The notes below the pieces were generated by a model that saw only the letters and a program-made list of their open reading frames with translations, was not told the origin of the DNA and did not search any database. Shown here in pieces: positions 1-11,628 of a DNA stretch of 64,000 bases; the stretch's first letter is position 1; each line of letters opens with the position of its first letter. Location: assembly GCF_900112865.1 (NCBI RefSeq), contig NZ_FONH01000014.1, forward strand, positions 46,825 to 110,824. Direction: 5' to 3'. The DNA is from Dyella marensis (GTDB taxonomy: Bacteria; Pseudomonadota; Gammaproteobacteria; Xanthomonadales; Rhodanobacteraceae). The position numbers and the translations under genes are program-made.

Positions 1-1
1 C

Positions 2-1333
2 AACCGCGACGCCGCGCTCAACGGTCCGCTCTCCGCCGGCATCCCCGGCGAGCCGGCCGGCCTGGCCTGGCTAGCGAAGCACTACGGCAAGCTGCCGCTG
101 AAGGAGTCGCTGGCCCCGGCCGTGCGCATCGCGCGCGATGGCTTCGAACCGGACAGCCGCCTGCTCAACGCGATCGAGGAACGCCAGAAGGACATCCAGC
201 GCTGGCCCGCCTCGGTGGCCAAGTTCCTGCCCGGCGGCAAGCTGCCGGCCAAGGGCGAGACCTGGCGCGATCCCGGCCAGGCCCGCACGCTGGAGCTGCT
301 CGGCGAGCAGGGCCACGACGGCTTCTATCGCGGCGAGGTCGCGCAGAAGCTGGTCGCCGCCGTGCAGGCCGCCGGCGGCCACTGGACCGCCAAGGACCTG
401 GAGAGTTACCAGGTCAAGGAGCGCGCGCCGATCGTGGTCGACTACCGCGGCTACCGCATCGTCACCGCGCCGCCGCCGTCCTCGGGCGGCGTGGCCGTGG
501 CCGAGATCCTCAATATTCTTTCCGGCTTCGACCTCACCAAGCTGGACGACGCGCACCGCACCCACCTGGTGATCGAGGCGATGCGCCGCGCCTTCCGCGA
601 CCACAACGATTACCTTGGCGATCCGGACTTCGTGAAGATGCCGCTGGACATGCTGCTGTCGCCGTACTACGCGGCCGGCCTGCGCCAGACCATCCTGCCG
701 GACAAGGCCACGCCCTCGGCAATGCTGCCGGCCAGCACCGGCGTCGATCCGGGCATGCACACCACGCATTTCTCGGTGATCGACCGCGAGGGCAACATCG
801 TCTCGATCACGCTGACGGTGAACTACACGCTAGGTTCCACCTTCGTCGCCGACGGCACCGGCGTGCTGCTCAACGACGAGATGGACGACTTCGCCCTGGT
901 GCCGGACAAGCCCAATGTCTATGGCCTGCTCGGCAGTGCGGCGAATGCGCCGGCGCCGGGCAAGCGCATGCTGTCGTCGATGACGCCCAGCATCGTGTTC
1001 GGCGCCGACCGCGTCGGCGTGATCGGCTCGCCCGGCGGCTCCACCATCATCACCCAGGTGCTGGAAGGCATCATGGCCTTCATCGACGGCAAGGACGCGC
1101 TCGGCATCGCCGGACAGAAGCGCTTCCACCACCAGTACATGCCGGACCGCGTCGACGTCGAGGATGGCGCATTCGACGCCGCCACCACCGACGCGCTGGC
1201 CCGCATGGGCTATACGCTCAAGCAGCGCTCGCCCTGGGGCTATATGAACGTGGTCACCTGGGACCTGAAGAACGGCAGGCTCGACGCGGCCAGCGATCCG
1301 CGCCGCCCGTCTGGGTTGGGCAAGGTGCAGTAA
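2..1333 (+). CDS. ggt: gamma-glutamyltransferase, 5' end cut off by the window
   Basis: The reading frame is open from the first bases of the window, so the N-terminus lies outside; 443 codons are visible against a usual length of about 560-580 residues. The family cleaves the gamma-glutamyl bond of glutathione and related peptides, usually in the periplasm. The frame opens with the family's NGPLSAGIPGEPAG stretch. The autoprocessing and catalytic Thr should be the first Thr of TTHFSVID (codon at 761-763). Further family marks are GSPGGS (around 1028-1045), which shapes the active site, and a C-terminal HHQYMPDRV segment. The usual Gln or Asn before the catalytic Thr is replaced by His. The gene ends in TAA 70 bp before the next gene and shows no link to the flagellar genes. 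Confidence 0.93.
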   Translation, partial: NRDAALNGPLSAGIPGEPAGLAWLAKHYGKLPLKESLAPAVRIARDGFEPDSRLLNAIEERQKDIQRWPASVAKFLPGGKLPAKGETWRDPGQARTLELLGEQGHDGFYRGEVAQKLVAAVQAAGGHWTAKDLESYQVKERAPIVVDYRGYRIVTAPPPSSGGVAVAEILNILSGFDLTKLDDAHRTHLVIEAMRRAFRDHNDYLGDPDFVKMPLDMLLSPYYAAGLRQTILPDKATPSAMLPASTGVDPGMHTTHFSVIDREGNIVSITLTVNYTLGSTFVADGTGVLLNDEMDDFALVPDKPNVYGLLGSAANAPAPGKRMLSSMTPSIVFGADRVGVIGSPGGSTIITQVLEGIMAFIDGKDALGIAGQKRFHHQYMPDRVDVEDGAFDAATTDALARMGYTLKQRSPWGYMNVVTWDLKNGRLDAASDPRRPSGLGKVQ

Positions 1334-1402
1334 GCAGATTGCCGGTGCGCTGCAAGGGGGCGTACCGGCGCCACGAGACAAGTTGTAGGGCAGGGGATTC
1401 CC

Positions 1403-2253
<851 letters not shown>

Positions 2254-2257
<4 letters not shown>

Positions 2258-3282
2258 GCGCGCGGCAGTGGCTGGCCGGCCTTGCCGGCGCCGTGCTGGT
2301 GCTGGCCGGCCTGGGGCTGGTGGCGATGACCGAGCAGGCCGCGGTCGAGCACAACGTCGCGGCCGAGCGCCACGGCGGGCAGGTGCTGGACGTGCAGGGC
2401 GATACGCGTCCGGACATCGGCAAGCACCGCTACATGGTCCGCGTCAGCGGCAAGCTCAACGTGGTGGATGCGCCGCTGGATCCCGAGTTCAACCAGCGCA
2501 TGTCCACGCCGGTGCTGATCCGCCACGTGGAAATGTTCCAGTGGCGCGAAGTGCGCGTCGGCAGCGACGTGCACTACGAGCAGGACTGGGTGGACCGCCC
2601 GATCGACGCCAGCCGTTTCGAGAAGCCGGCCGGCCACGCCAATCCCGGCGCCTTTCCGATCCAGGGCAAGCAGTTCGATGCCGGCCTGGTGAGGATCGGC
2701 GGCTATGCGCTGGCCCCGGCGCTGCTGCATGCCTTGCCCGGCGGCGACCTGGTCGGTCCGGACCTGAAGACGCTGCCGGCCAATCTCGCCGCCAGCTTCG
2801 CCAGCCACGGCGACTACCTGCTCACCAGCGCCAACCCCGAACATCCGCGCCTGGGCGACCTGCGCGTCAGCTGGGAAGCCGTGCCGGTGCAGGTGCTCAC
2901 CGTGTTCGCGCGCCCGCAGGGCGACCTGCTGGTGCCCGCCAGCGATGCCGCGGACGGCAAGGGCTACGACGTGCAGGTCGGCGACCGCCGCCTGGTCGAC
3001 GTGCTGCCGGACGTGCCGGAACCGCCGGTATTCGCCGTCGCGCGCCGCGTGCTCGCCGTGCTGCTGGTGAGCCTGGGCGTGTTCCTGCTGCTGCGCAGCC
3101 GCATGTCCGATCACCACGCGCCGCTGATCGCGCTGGGCGCGGGCCTGCTGCTGGCCGGCGCGGTGGCCGGCGTGATGTGGCTGGGCAAGGACCTGCAGGC
3201 CAGCGCCTACTGGTTCGTGCTGGCGGTGGCGGGGCTGGCCGTGGTGGTGTGGCGCCTGCACGCGAGGGCGGCTCATCACTGA
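2254..3282 (+). CDS. TMEM43-like membrane protein
   Basis: A 342-residue protein whose ATG overlaps the stop codon of the MBL hydrolase (ATGA at 2254-2257). It begins with one hydrophobic helix (about residues 7-25). A large soluble middle follows, containing segments such as [13 protein letters not shown] and [13 protein letters not shown] that are characteristic of the TMEM43/LUMA family. The C-terminus has a cluster of three hydrophobic helices (about residues 262-335). This one-plus-three arrangement matches bacterial TMEM43 homologues, whose function is unknown. The overlap with the hydrolase gene suggests a shared pathway, but no reaction can be proposed. A longer open frame begins upstream inside the hydrolase gene, but that part has no hydrophobic start and looks non-coding. 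Confidence 0.8.
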
Positions 3283-3325
3283 TCCCAAGTCGCTGACGCG
3301 AACCAGGCCTGATGGGAATCAAGGA

Positions 3326-4825
3326 ATGACCGAGCAAGTGGATGTGCTGGTGGTCGGCGGCGGCATCAACGGCACCGGCATCGCGCGCGATGCGGTGGGG
3401 CGCGGCCTCAGTGTCTGGCTGTGCGAGCAGGACGACCTGGCGTCGCACACCTCCAGCGCCAGCACCAAGCTGATTCACGGCGGCCTGCGCTATCTGGAGC
3501 AGTTCGAGTTCGCCCTGGTCGGCAAGGCGCTGGCCGAGCGCGAAATCCTGCTGCGCGTCGCGCCGCACATCATCTGGCCGCTGCGCTTCGTGCTGCCGCA
3601 CCAGTCGCATCTGCGGCCGGCCTGGATGATCCGGCTTGGCCTGTTCCTCTACGATCATCTGCAGCGCGGCCGCCGCAGCCTGCCCGGCTCGCGCCGCGTG
3701 CGCCTGTCGAGGCATGCGGTCGGGCAGCCGCTGCGCGACGAGTTCCCGATCGGCTTCGTCTACTCCGATGCCTGGGTACAGGACGCGCGCCTGGTAGTGC
3801 TCAACGCGATGGACGCGGTGCAGCGCGGCGCGCGCGTGATGACGCATACGCGCTGCGTCAGCGCCCGGCGTAGCGGCGAGCGCTGGCTGGCTCGCCTGCA
3901 GAGTTCGAACGGCCAGGTCACCGAAGTGGCGGCGCGCGCCCTGGTCAATGCCACCGGGCCGTGGGCGGTCGATTTCCTCGACGAAGTCGCCGCCGAAGGC
4001 CACGACCACGGCCTGCGCCTGGTCAAGGGCAGCCATATCGTGGTGCCCCGGCTGTACGACCATCGCTATGCGTACATCTTCCAGCAACCTGACCGGCGCA
4101 TCGTGTTCGCCATTCCCTACGAGCGCGAGTTCACCCTGATCGGGACCACCGACGTCGAATACCGCGGCGACCCCGCGCATCCGCGCATCGATACGCAGGA
4201 GACCGCGTATCTGTGCGATGCCGTCAATCGCTATTTCAAGCGCGGTATCGTGCCCGCCGACGTAGTGTGGAGCTACAGCGGCGTGCGCCCCTTGCTTGAC
4301 GACGACAGCGGCAAGGCCTCGGAAGTGACGCGCGATTACCTGCTCGAGCTCGAACAGGCCAGGGGCGCGCCGCTGCTCAATGTGTTCGGCGGCAAGCTCA
4401 CCACCTTCCGCAAGCTGGCCGAGGAGGCAGTGGACCGGCTCGCGCCCCTGCTCGGCAACCGGGAGCCGGCCTGGACCGGCAAGGGCCATCCCTTGCCCGG
4501 CGGCGATATCCAGGACCCCGGACGGCTCGCCGAACAGCTGCGCGCCACGCGTCCATGGCTGGGCGAGGCGATGGCGTGGCGGCTGGCGCATACCTACGGC
4601 AGCCAGTCGGTGCGCGTGCTCGGCGATGCTGCTTCATTGACCGGACTCGGCGAGCACTTCGGCGCCGATCTCTACGCCAGCGAAGTGGATTACCTGCGCC
4701 GCTACGAATGGGCGGGCAGCGCCGAGGATGTGCTGTGGCGGCGGACCAAGCTGGGCCTGCATATCGGCGGGGAAGGCGCGGCGCGCCTGGCGGCCTATTT
4801 CGCCAAGGCTGCCGGCGCGGACTGA
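3326..4825 (+). CDS. glpD: aerobic glycerol-3-phosphate dehydrogenase
   Basis: A 499-residue FAD enzyme that oxidises sn-glycerol-3-phosphate to dihydroxyacetone phosphate and passes electrons to quinone at the inner membrane. The FAD dinucleotide-binding motif VVGGGINGTGIARDA lies at about residues 9-23. It is followed by the family's SSASTKLIHGGLRYLE stretch (about residues 47-62). The substrate-side motif GTTDVEY and the VWSYSGVRPL segment are present, as is the C-terminal extension typical of GlpD. Length is normal. An AAGGA sequence just before the ATG serves as ribosome binding site. It is followed by glpF and glpK on the same strand, so the three genes make a complete glycerol uptake and catabolism set. 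No glpR repressor gene is in the window. Confidence 0.96.
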   Translation: MTEQVDVLVVGGGINGTGIARDAVGRGLSVWLCEQDDLASHTSSASTKLIHGGLRYLEQFEFALVGKALAEREILLRVAPHIIWPLRFVLPHQSHLRPAWMIRLGLFLYDHLQRGRRSLPGSRRVRLSRHAVGQPLRDEFPIGFVYSDAWVQDARLVVLNAMDAVQRGARVMTHTRCVSARRSGERWLARLQSSNGQVTEVAARALVNATGPWAVDFLDEVAAEGHDHGLRLVKGSHIVVPRLYDHRYAYIFQQPDRRIVFAIPYEREFTLIGTTDVEYRGDPAHPRIDTQETAYLCDAVNRYFKRGIVPADVVWSYSGVRPLLDDDSGKASEVTRDYLLELEQARGAPLLNVFGGKLTTFRKLAEEAVDRLAPLLGNREPAWTGKGHPLPGGDIQDPGRLAEQLRATRPWLGEAMAWRLAHTYGSQSVRVLGDAASLTGLGEHFGADLYASEVDYLRRYEWAGSAEDVLWRRTKLGLHIGGEGAARLAAYFAKAAGAD

Positions 4826-4882
4826 GGTTTCGATACACGCACCGGGCGCGGGCGCCGCGGTGCCATCCAGGAGAGGGCAGGC

Positions 4883-5731
4883 ATGCGGCAAGCGATCGGT
4901 GAATTGATTTCGGAAGCGCTGGCGATGTTCATCATCATCGGCCTGGGCGACTCGGTCGCCTGCATGTACGTGCTGTACGACCCCAGTCCCTACCAGAACG
5001 CCTACTGGGGCGTGTGCATCGCCTGGGGCCTGGCGGTGACGATCGCCATCTACGCGACGGCCTCGATCTCCGGCACCCATGCCAACCCGGCGGTGACCTT
5101 GGCGCTGGCGATTTTCCGTGGTTTTCCGTGGAAGAAGGTATTGCCGTACACGGTCGCGCAGGTGATCGGTGCCTTCCTCGGCGCGGCCATCGTCTACGTG
5201 CTGTTCGGTCCGGTGATCGACCACTACAACCAGGCCCACGGCCTGACTCGCGAAGCGGGCGGCGCGGCGGGCGTGTTCTTCACCCATCCGGGCCTGGCGG
5301 TCACGCCGATGCATGCGCTGCTGGACCAGGTGATCCTGACCGCCTTCCTGCTGTTCGGCATCTTCGCCATCACCGAGCGCTTCAACGAGATGGCGCCGGG
5401 CGCCAACTCCGGTGCGCTGATGATCGGCCTGCTGGTCGCCACCATCGGCGCCTGCATGGGTTATCTCGAAGCCTGGGCGATCAATCCCGCGCGCGACTTC
5501 GGCCCGCGGCTGTTCGCTTTCTTCGCCGGTTGGGGCCAGTCCGCCCTGCCCAGTCCGGACAACTACTGGTGGATACCCATCGTCGGTCCGCTGATCGGCG
5601 GCGTGGTCGGTGCCGGTGCCTATCAGTTGCTGGTGCATCCCTTCCTGCCGGCCCGCCTGCGCGAGCTGGAGGCGGCGCGCATGGCCCAGGCCAAGGGCGA
5701 GCCGGCTGCTCCTTCCAACCCTGCGGCCTGA
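4883..5731 (+). CDS. glpF: glycerol uptake facilitator (aquaglyceroporin)
   Basis: A 282-residue integral membrane channel of the MIP family. Both pore motifs are present: NPA at residues 68-70 (in GTHANPAVTLALAIF) and a second NPA at residues 201-203, within INPARDFGPRLF. The Asp after the second motif (NPARD) is the residue that marks glycerol facilitators rather than water-only aquaporins. Six hydrophobic segments plus two half-helices can be followed. The C-terminal tail is polar and short. The start is set by the ATG at 4883, which is preceded by GGAGAGGGC. It lies between glpD and glpK, with only 12 bp to glpK, so uptake and phosphorylation are probably co-transcribed. Confidence 0.95.
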   Translation: MRQAIGELISEALAMFIIIGLGDSVACMYVLYDPSPYQNAYWGVCIAWGLAVTIAIYATASISGTHANPAVTLALAIFRGFPWKKVLPYTVAQVIGAFLGAAIVYVLFGPVIDHYNQAHGLTREAGGAAGVFFTHPGLAVTPMHALLDQVILTAFLLFGIFAITERFNEMAPGANSGALMIGLLVATIGACMGYLEAWAINPARDFGPRLFAFFAGWGQSALPSPDNYWWIPIVGPLIGGVVGAGAYQLLVHPFLPARLRELEAARMAQAKGEPAAPSNPAA

Positions 5732-7243
<1,512 letters not shown>

Positions 7244-7271
7244 TCAGGGCCTCAACCCCTCAAGTCAGAAT

Positions 7272-7435
7272 CCTTCTCCCACCGGGAGCACGCGGGGAGG
7301 GCACATGGATGTGCCCTGCTTTGAGGAGCGAGGAAGGTGGCGGCAGCCGGATGAGGGTGCGGCCGGAGCGGTGCACATCACCCTTGCACTCCGCCCGTAC
7401 CCTCACCCCAACCCCTCTCCCGAAGGGAGAGGGGC
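7272..7435. repeat. dispersed inverted-repeat element with an internal extra segment
   Basis: Fills most of the gap between glpK and the convergent HDOD gene. It starts with CCTTCTCCC and ends in the palindrome CCTCTCCCGAAGGGAGAGG. The same framework occurs at 51691-51801, and partial copies occur near 57501 and 63641. Compared with the 51691 copy, about 44 extra bases (7289-7332) sit inside the left part. These contain their own small hairpin, GGGCACAT/ATGTGCCC. In this position the element could also work as a two-way terminator for the two convergent genes. Confidence 0.7.
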
Positions 7436-7442
7436 TCTAATC

Positions 7443-8723
7443 TCAATGCGGCTTCTGCTCCGCAAACGAATGCACATGGTCCGCCCAGCGGATCGCCTCC
7501 AGATACGCCGCCGCCATGCGCCGGATATGCTGCGGCGAGGCTTCGCCGCCGCGCAGCTCGCCGGCTTCCCAGCGCTGCACCTGGTCCACCAGCGGCGCGA
7601 ACGGCCCCTGCTGGTCCAGCAGCGCCGAGCGGATGTCCGGCGCCAGCGGCAGATGCTGCAGCAGCAGTTCCATCGGCGCGCACATCAGGCTTTCCAGCAG
7701 GGAGAACAGGCCGGTGGTGAAGGCCATCTCGCGCTGCTCGCGCGACAGGTTCTGCGCCAGCTGTTCGCACATGTGGGCGCGGATCAGCGCGGCGCGCAGC
7801 AGCTCCGGCGGCCGGTCGTCCATGCCGCTGAGCGCCATGGTGCTGATCCAGTTGCGCATGCGGGTGAGGCCGAAGAAGATCGCCGCCTGCTCCACCGACT
7901 TCAGCTGGCGCGGCAGCGCGAAATAAGCCGAATTCACGCAGCCCAGCAGCTTGTAGCTGAGGATCACGTCGTTGCGGATGATCTGGCCGAGTTCCACCGG
8001 GCCGTTGCCTTCCTCGTCCAGCGCGCGCAGCAGGCGCAGCACGCTGAGCCGGTTGGCGCTGAGCACCGGCATGTCCACTTTCTCGGGACGCAGCAGATAC
8101 GGCCCCTGGACGCCGGCGAACGGCAGGCCCATGCAGCGGTTGCAGGTGTCGTGGTCGTTCACATGGCCGGCCACCACGTGCAGGCCGCGCGCGTGCAGCG
8201 CCTCGCAGCGCTCGCGCAGCGCGGCTTCGCCCAGGCGGCTGGCATCCAGGCGCACGTAGCGCGAGAGATCCAGCAGCACGCGCAGCTCGTCGTCGCCGGG
8301 CAGGTCGCCGGCGTCGCCTTCGAGATCGAGCAGCAGGGCGCAGCCGCGCGCCGACAGCTGGCGCAGGCGCTCGAGCAGCAGCACGTCGTGAATGGCGCGC
8401 GGCGACACCACCAGGCCGATGCGCGGATGGCGCAGCACCTGGTCGGCCTGTTCCAGCACCAGCTCGCGCGGCAGGCGCACGAACACGCGGTTGCCGCGCG
8501 CCCACTGGGTGACCGAGCCGTCGATGATGGTGGAGAGCAGGCGATGGCCGAGCGCGCTTTCGCCCTCGCCGTCTTCCTGCAGCAGCAGCTCGTACGCCAT
8601 CAGCTGGCGGTCGCGGTCGAGCATCGGGATGCGCACCACCGGCAGCGGCGAGCTGGCGGCGGTACCGGCCAGGGCGGCGGCGTGGGCTTGGGCGGCTTCT
8701 ACAGCGGTATCGGTCATGGACAC
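7443..8723 (-). CDS. EAL-like/HDOD signalling protein (YuxH type)
   Basis: A 426-residue cytoplasmic protein with two parts. Residues about 25-225 resemble an EAL c-di-GMP phosphodiesterase fold, but the signature is degenerate: YELLL stands where E-A/V-L is expected, and the metal-binding acidic motifs cannot be found. Residues about 225-420 form an HDOD domain, with IIRNDVILSYKLLGCVNSAYF and FFGLTRMRNWI. It therefore probably binds partners or c-di-GMP rather than hydrolysing it. Relatives such as Vibrio CdgJ affect motility. The chosen start is GTG at 8723; an ATG two codons further in (8717) is equally possible. It lies downstream of flgN on the same strand, 84 bp away, so it may be transcribed with flgMN. 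Confidence 0.85.
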   Translation of the reverse strand: MSMTDTAVEAAQAHAAALAGTAASSPLPVVRIPMLDRDRQLMAYELLLQEDGEGESALGHRLLSTIIDGSVTQWARGNRVFVRLPRELVLEQADQVLRHPRIGLVVSPRAIHDVLLLERLRQLSARGCALLLDLEGDAGDLPGDDELRVLLDLSRYVRLDASRLGEAALRERCEALHARGLHVVAGHVNDHDTCNRCMGLPFAGVQGPYLLRPEKVDMPVLSANRLSVLRLLRALDEEGNGPVELGQIIRNDVILSYKLLGCVNSAYFALPRQLKSVEQAAIFFGLTRMRNWISTMALSGMDDRPPELLRAALIRAHMCEQLAQNLSREQREMAFTTGLFSLLESLMCAPMELLLQHLPLAPDIRSALLDQQGPFAPLVDQVQRWEAGELRGGEASPQHIRRMAAAYLEAIRWADHVHSFAEQKPH

Positions 8724-8807
8724 GTCGGCCAGCGATGGACCTGCAAGGCAGGGCCGTGGATTTCGCCCGCCATACGCGGCGGGTCCTTCAGAAGGGGCTG
8801 TTCAAGT

Positions 8808-9251
8808 TCAGGCTTCCGCCAGCGACAGCGAGCGGTGGTCGATGCGAAGGGTGCCGCCCGGGCCGTACACGCCCGATTCGGCGCCACCGGTCAGTACCGC
8901 CAGGGCCTGGCGCACCTGGCGCAGGCGCTGCCCGACGATCTGGCCATTGCTCTGGTTGGCGTGCCGGCAGTCGGCGAGCGTGCTCATCACGCCTTCCCAG
9001 GCCGCGCGCTGCGCGGGCGTGGTGGCGGCGACGGCGCGCGCCAGCTGCTGGCGTTCGGCATCCAGTTGTTCAAGGCGATCCAGCTGCGCCTGCTTGTCCT
9101 GGCCGGCGAGATGCAGCGCGTCGGCGTCGGCTCGTTCCAGCGCGTCGCGTTCGGCGGCGAGCGCGGCGGTCAGCCGGGACGCGGCCTGGCGCATGTCGCC
9201 GAGTACGGCGTCGAATGCGTCGGCCATCTCGTGGCGCAGGTCGGCGCTCAT
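8808..9251 (-). CDS. flgN: flagellar export chaperone FlgN
   Basis: A 147-residue, mainly helical protein rich in Ala, Gln and Leu, as expected of the FlgN chaperone that binds the hook-associated proteins FlgK and FlgL and delivers them to the export gate. The body is a long heptad-like helix (about residues 8-85). The C-terminus contains NQSNGQIVGQRLRQVRQALAVL, which matches the FlgN family's conserved end region. The ATG overlaps the flgM stop codon (ATGA at 9248-9251), giving the usual flgMN coupling. Identification rests on this position and the family pattern; the sequence alone is poorly conserved. Confidence 0.88.
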   Translation of the reverse strand: MSADLRHEMADAFDAVLGDMRQAASRLTAALAAERDALERADADALHLAGQDKQAQLDRLEQLDAERQQLARAVAATTPAQRAAWEGVMSTLADCRHANQSNGQIVGQRLRQVRQALAVLTGGAESGVYGPGGTLRIDHRSLSLAEA

Positions 9252-9556
9252 GGCTTGCCGCTGAGCTGACCTTCGAGCGAGACCAGGCGGTCGGCGATCT
9301 TGCCGGCGTCGACGCGGTAGCTGCCGTCGGCCAGCGCCTGGCGGATCTGCTCCACCCGCTTGGTGTCGATGGCCGGGGCCTTGTCGCCTGCCGCCTCGGT
9401 CAGCGCGCGCGCCGAGTCGGTGAGCTTCACGCTGTCGTCCGCCTGGGCCGCGGGAGCGGTTTCGGTCGCCGGCTGGCTCGCCTGGGCCGGGCTGTTCTGG
9501 TTGCCCTTGGCCTGCGGGAGAACCGGCAATCCGTTCGAGGTAATGGTCGTGTTCAT
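9248..9556 (-). CDS. flgM: anti-sigma-28 factor FlgM
   Basis: A 102-residue protein that holds FliA (sigma-28) inactive until the hook is complete and FlgM is exported. The N-terminal half is polar and Ala/Gln rich, which fits the disordered export part. The C-terminal half holds the sigma-binding helices, with VEQIRQALADGSYRVDAGKIADRLVSL. The start at 9556 is chosen because AAGGA lies seven bases upstream and the family begins at this point; an in-frame start 11 codons earlier has no such site. It overlaps flgN by four bases and is preceded by a close sigma-28 promoter, which would put it under FliA feedback. Confidence 0.93.
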   Translation of the reverse strand: MNTTITSNGLPVLPQAKGNQNSPAQASQPATETAPAAQADDSVKLTDSARALTEAAGDKAPAIDTKRVEQIRQALADGSYRVDAGKIADRLVSLEGQLSGKP

Positions 9557-9594
9557 GGGGGTGTCCTTAAGGGCTTGTCGACCCTTCAAACCGG

Positions 9595-9621
9595 TTATCG
9601 GCGGCGGGCGGGTGAACTTTA
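9595..9621 (-). promoter_or_regulatory. sigma-28 (FliA) promoter of flgMN
   Basis: Read on the minus strand, TAAAGTTC is followed after exactly 11 bases by GCCGATAA. The -10 part is identical to the sigma-28 consensus and the -35 part differs only in its last base. It ends 38 bp before the flgM start codon. Confidence 0.9.
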
Positions 9622-9637
9622 GCGGGGGCGGGCAGGG

Positions 9638-10321
9638 TCATGGCAGGGCTTCCACCACGCCCGGGTCCCGCACCATGGCGTCCACGGTGCGGCCGGAGCT
9701 GTCGTTGCGCACGCGCAGGCGGGCGCCGGTGTCGCCACCGCCCAGCGCCACGCCGGCGGCGCGCACTTCGATGCCGTCCAGGCGGGCGATCAGCTGCACC
9801 CGGTCGCCCGCGCGCACGGTCTGGCGGCCGCCGAACGCCGCCGGCGCCAGCACCGCGCCGGCGCCCAGCGGGCGCGACAGCAGGCGGCCGGCGACCTGGT
9901 CCAGCTGGTCGATGTAGCCATAGCCCAGCCGGGTGATGTCGCGTTCCTCGCCGCGCACGTCGGCGGCGGTGACGCCGTCGCCGCGCTGCAGCGGCTTGTT
10001 CGCCACCAGCACGGCACGGAACAGCTGCAGCTTCACCGGCACCTGCATGCGCCAGCCGGTGCCGGGGCAGCGCACTTCCACGCTCATGCGCGGCGCGGCG
10101 CGTGCGCCATCGGGCAAAGAGGCCTGCCAGGGCTGCGCGCAGAGGGGCGGCTGCAGGCGCGTATCCGCCGGCTCGGCCTGGGCCACCACCCGGTTGCCCG
10201 GCTGGTCGAAATGCTGGCGCAGCCATTGCTCGGCCACCTGCCGCGGCTCGTCCGCCGCGGCGTGCGCCGTGCCCGCCGCGAGCAGCAGGAGCAGCAACCA
10301 TGGATGCGCGCGCCGGTTCAT
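9638..10321 (-). CDS. flgA: flagellar P-ring assembly chaperone FlgA
   Basis: A 227-residue periplasmic protein that assists FlgI to form the P ring. The N-terminus is a clear signal peptide: two Arg, seven residues of mostly Leu, then an AHA cleavage site at about residue 21. The C-terminal two thirds carry the SAF-type domain, with [18 protein letters not shown] and [23 protein letters not shown]. Those two segments match the canonical FlgA pattern. The start at 10321 overlaps the stop codon of the upstream MCP gene (ATGA), so the two form an operon. The gene ends 17 bp before the flgM promoter. A longer in-frame extension upstream overlaps the MCP gene and has no signal peptide, so it was not used. 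Confidence 0.92.
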   Translation of the reverse strand: MNRRAHPWLLLLLLAAGTAHAAADEPRQVAEQWLRQHFDQPGNRVVAQAEPADTRLQPPLCAQPWQASLPDGARAAPRMSVEVRCPGTGWRMQVPVKLQLFRAVLVANKPLQRGDGVTAADVRGEERDITRLGYGYIDQLDQVAGRLLSRPLGAGAVLAPAAFGGRQTVRAGDRVQLIARLDGIEVRAAGVALGGGDTGARLRVRNDSSGRTVDAMVRDPGVVEALP

Positions 10322-11628
10322 GCCTCGGCTTGAGCCAGCAACTGGCCGAGCTGCTGATGGATGGCCTCGCGCTCGCGTTCGACCTGGTCGGACAGCTGCG
10401 CGGCCTGGGTGGTCTGGCCCTCGCCGATCAGCCGCACGAAGTTGTCGGCATGGCCGGACAGGCGTTGCCCGGCTTCGAGCAGAGTCGTCGCGGCCGGATG
10501 CCCGGCGCGCTGCGCGCCCAGGCGAACCAGGGCGCGGTCGAAGGCGGCGGTGTCGAACCAGCGGCGGTCCAGCGCGGCCGGTTCGTGCAGGGCCAGTTCC
10601 ATCGCCTGACGCAGGCCCTGGATCGACTCGCGCAGGCTCAGGCTCAGGCTGGCCACCGACGGCGTGTCGACATGGTCCAGCCAGCCCAGGCACAGGCGAT
10701 GCGACAGCACCGCGGCGCGGTCCAGCGATTCGGCCTGGCGGATCGCCTCCATGCTGCGCCGCTGCAGCGCGCCCAGGGTGGCCTGGGCGGCGGCGATGCG
10801 CGCGTTCTGCGCATCGCAACCCTGCTGCGAGCTATGCACGCGCGCGGCGATCGCGCGCAGCGTCTCGCCTTCGCGCTCCAGCGTGCCGGCGGTATGGCCG
10901 GCGCGGTCCTGCGCGCGCTCCAGGCGCTGCACGCCCTGGCGCACGTCGCCGTCCAGCTGTTGCGAGAAGGCGCCGATGGAGGCGGTCACCGCTTCGATCT
11001 CGTCGGTGGCCTGGGTGGTCTTCTCGGCCAGCTGCTTCACTTCGTCGGCGACGATGGCGAAGCCGCGGCCGGCCTCGCCCGCGCGCGCGGCCTCGATGGC
11101 GGCGTTGAGCGCGACCAGGTTGGTCTGGTGCGCGATCTCCTGCACGGTGGAGGTGAGCTTGCGGATCTGCGCGACCTGCTCGGCCAGCTTGCTCTGGTTG
11201 CGGTTCATCGCCGACAGCGCGCTGCGCAGCAGGCGCAGCTGGCCATCGAGTTCGGTGACGGTCTCGGCGCCGTGGCGGTTGTGCGCGGTGGCCTGCGCCA
11301 CTTCCCCGGCGGCCTGCTGCAGGGCCGTCGAGATCCCGGCGCCTTGCTCCGTCAAGCGGCTGACGCTGTCGCGCGCCTCGCCGGTGGCCTGGTGCAGGGC
11401 TTCCTGGGCGCGCAGCACGGTCTGCGCCGTGCCCATGACCAGGCTCTGCTGTTCCACCGACTGCAGGGCGATGGCGGCCGGCTCGCGCGGCGCGAGGCGC
11501 GCCAGCAGCGGGGCCAGCGCCTCGGCCAGGCGCGGATGGCGGCGCGCGAGCTGCTCGACCCGCTGGGTGTCGCCGCTGGCGGCGGCCTGGGCAAGCTCGG
11601 CGAGGTGTTTGGCCGGGATGAGGGTCAT
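10318..11628 (-). CDS. soluble methyl-accepting chemotaxis protein in the flgA operon
   Basis: A 436-residue protein with no hydrophobic segment, so a cytoplasmic receptor-like protein. The highly conserved tip of the signalling hairpin, which binds CheA and CheW, is present ([20 protein letters not shown] followed by [15 protein letters not shown]), flanked by long coiled coils. About 120 residues follow it, containing [11 protein letters not shown] and a later LSGHADNF; the layout recalls a CZB zinc-binding end domain, but the CxLGxW core cannot be seen. The start at 11628 was preferred to an in-frame start 42 codons upstream, because the extra N-terminus is low-complexity and contains the sigma-54 promoter. 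It overlaps flgA by four bases. Related clusters usually have cheV at this place. Confidence 0.85.
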   Translation of the reverse strand: MTLIPAKHLAELAQAAASGDTQRVEQLARRHPRLAEALAPLLARLAPREPAAIALQSVEQQSLVMGTAQTVLRAQEALHQATGEARDSVSRLTEQGAGISTALQQAAGEVAQATAHNRHGAETVTELDGQLRLLRSALSAMNRNQSKLAEQVAQIRKLTSTVQEIAHQTNLVALNAAIEAARAGEAGRGFAIVADEVKQLAEKTTQATDEIEAVTASIGAFSQQLDGDVRQGVQRLERAQDRAGHTAGTLEREGETLRAIAARVHSSQQGCDAQNARIAAAQATLGALQRRSMEAIRQAESLDRAAVLSHRLCLGWLDHVDTPSVASLSLSLRESIQGLRQAMELALHEPAALDRRWFDTAAFDRALVRLGAQRAGHPAATTLLEAGQRLSGHADNFVRLIGEGQTTQAAQLSDQVEREREAIHQQLGQLLAQAEA

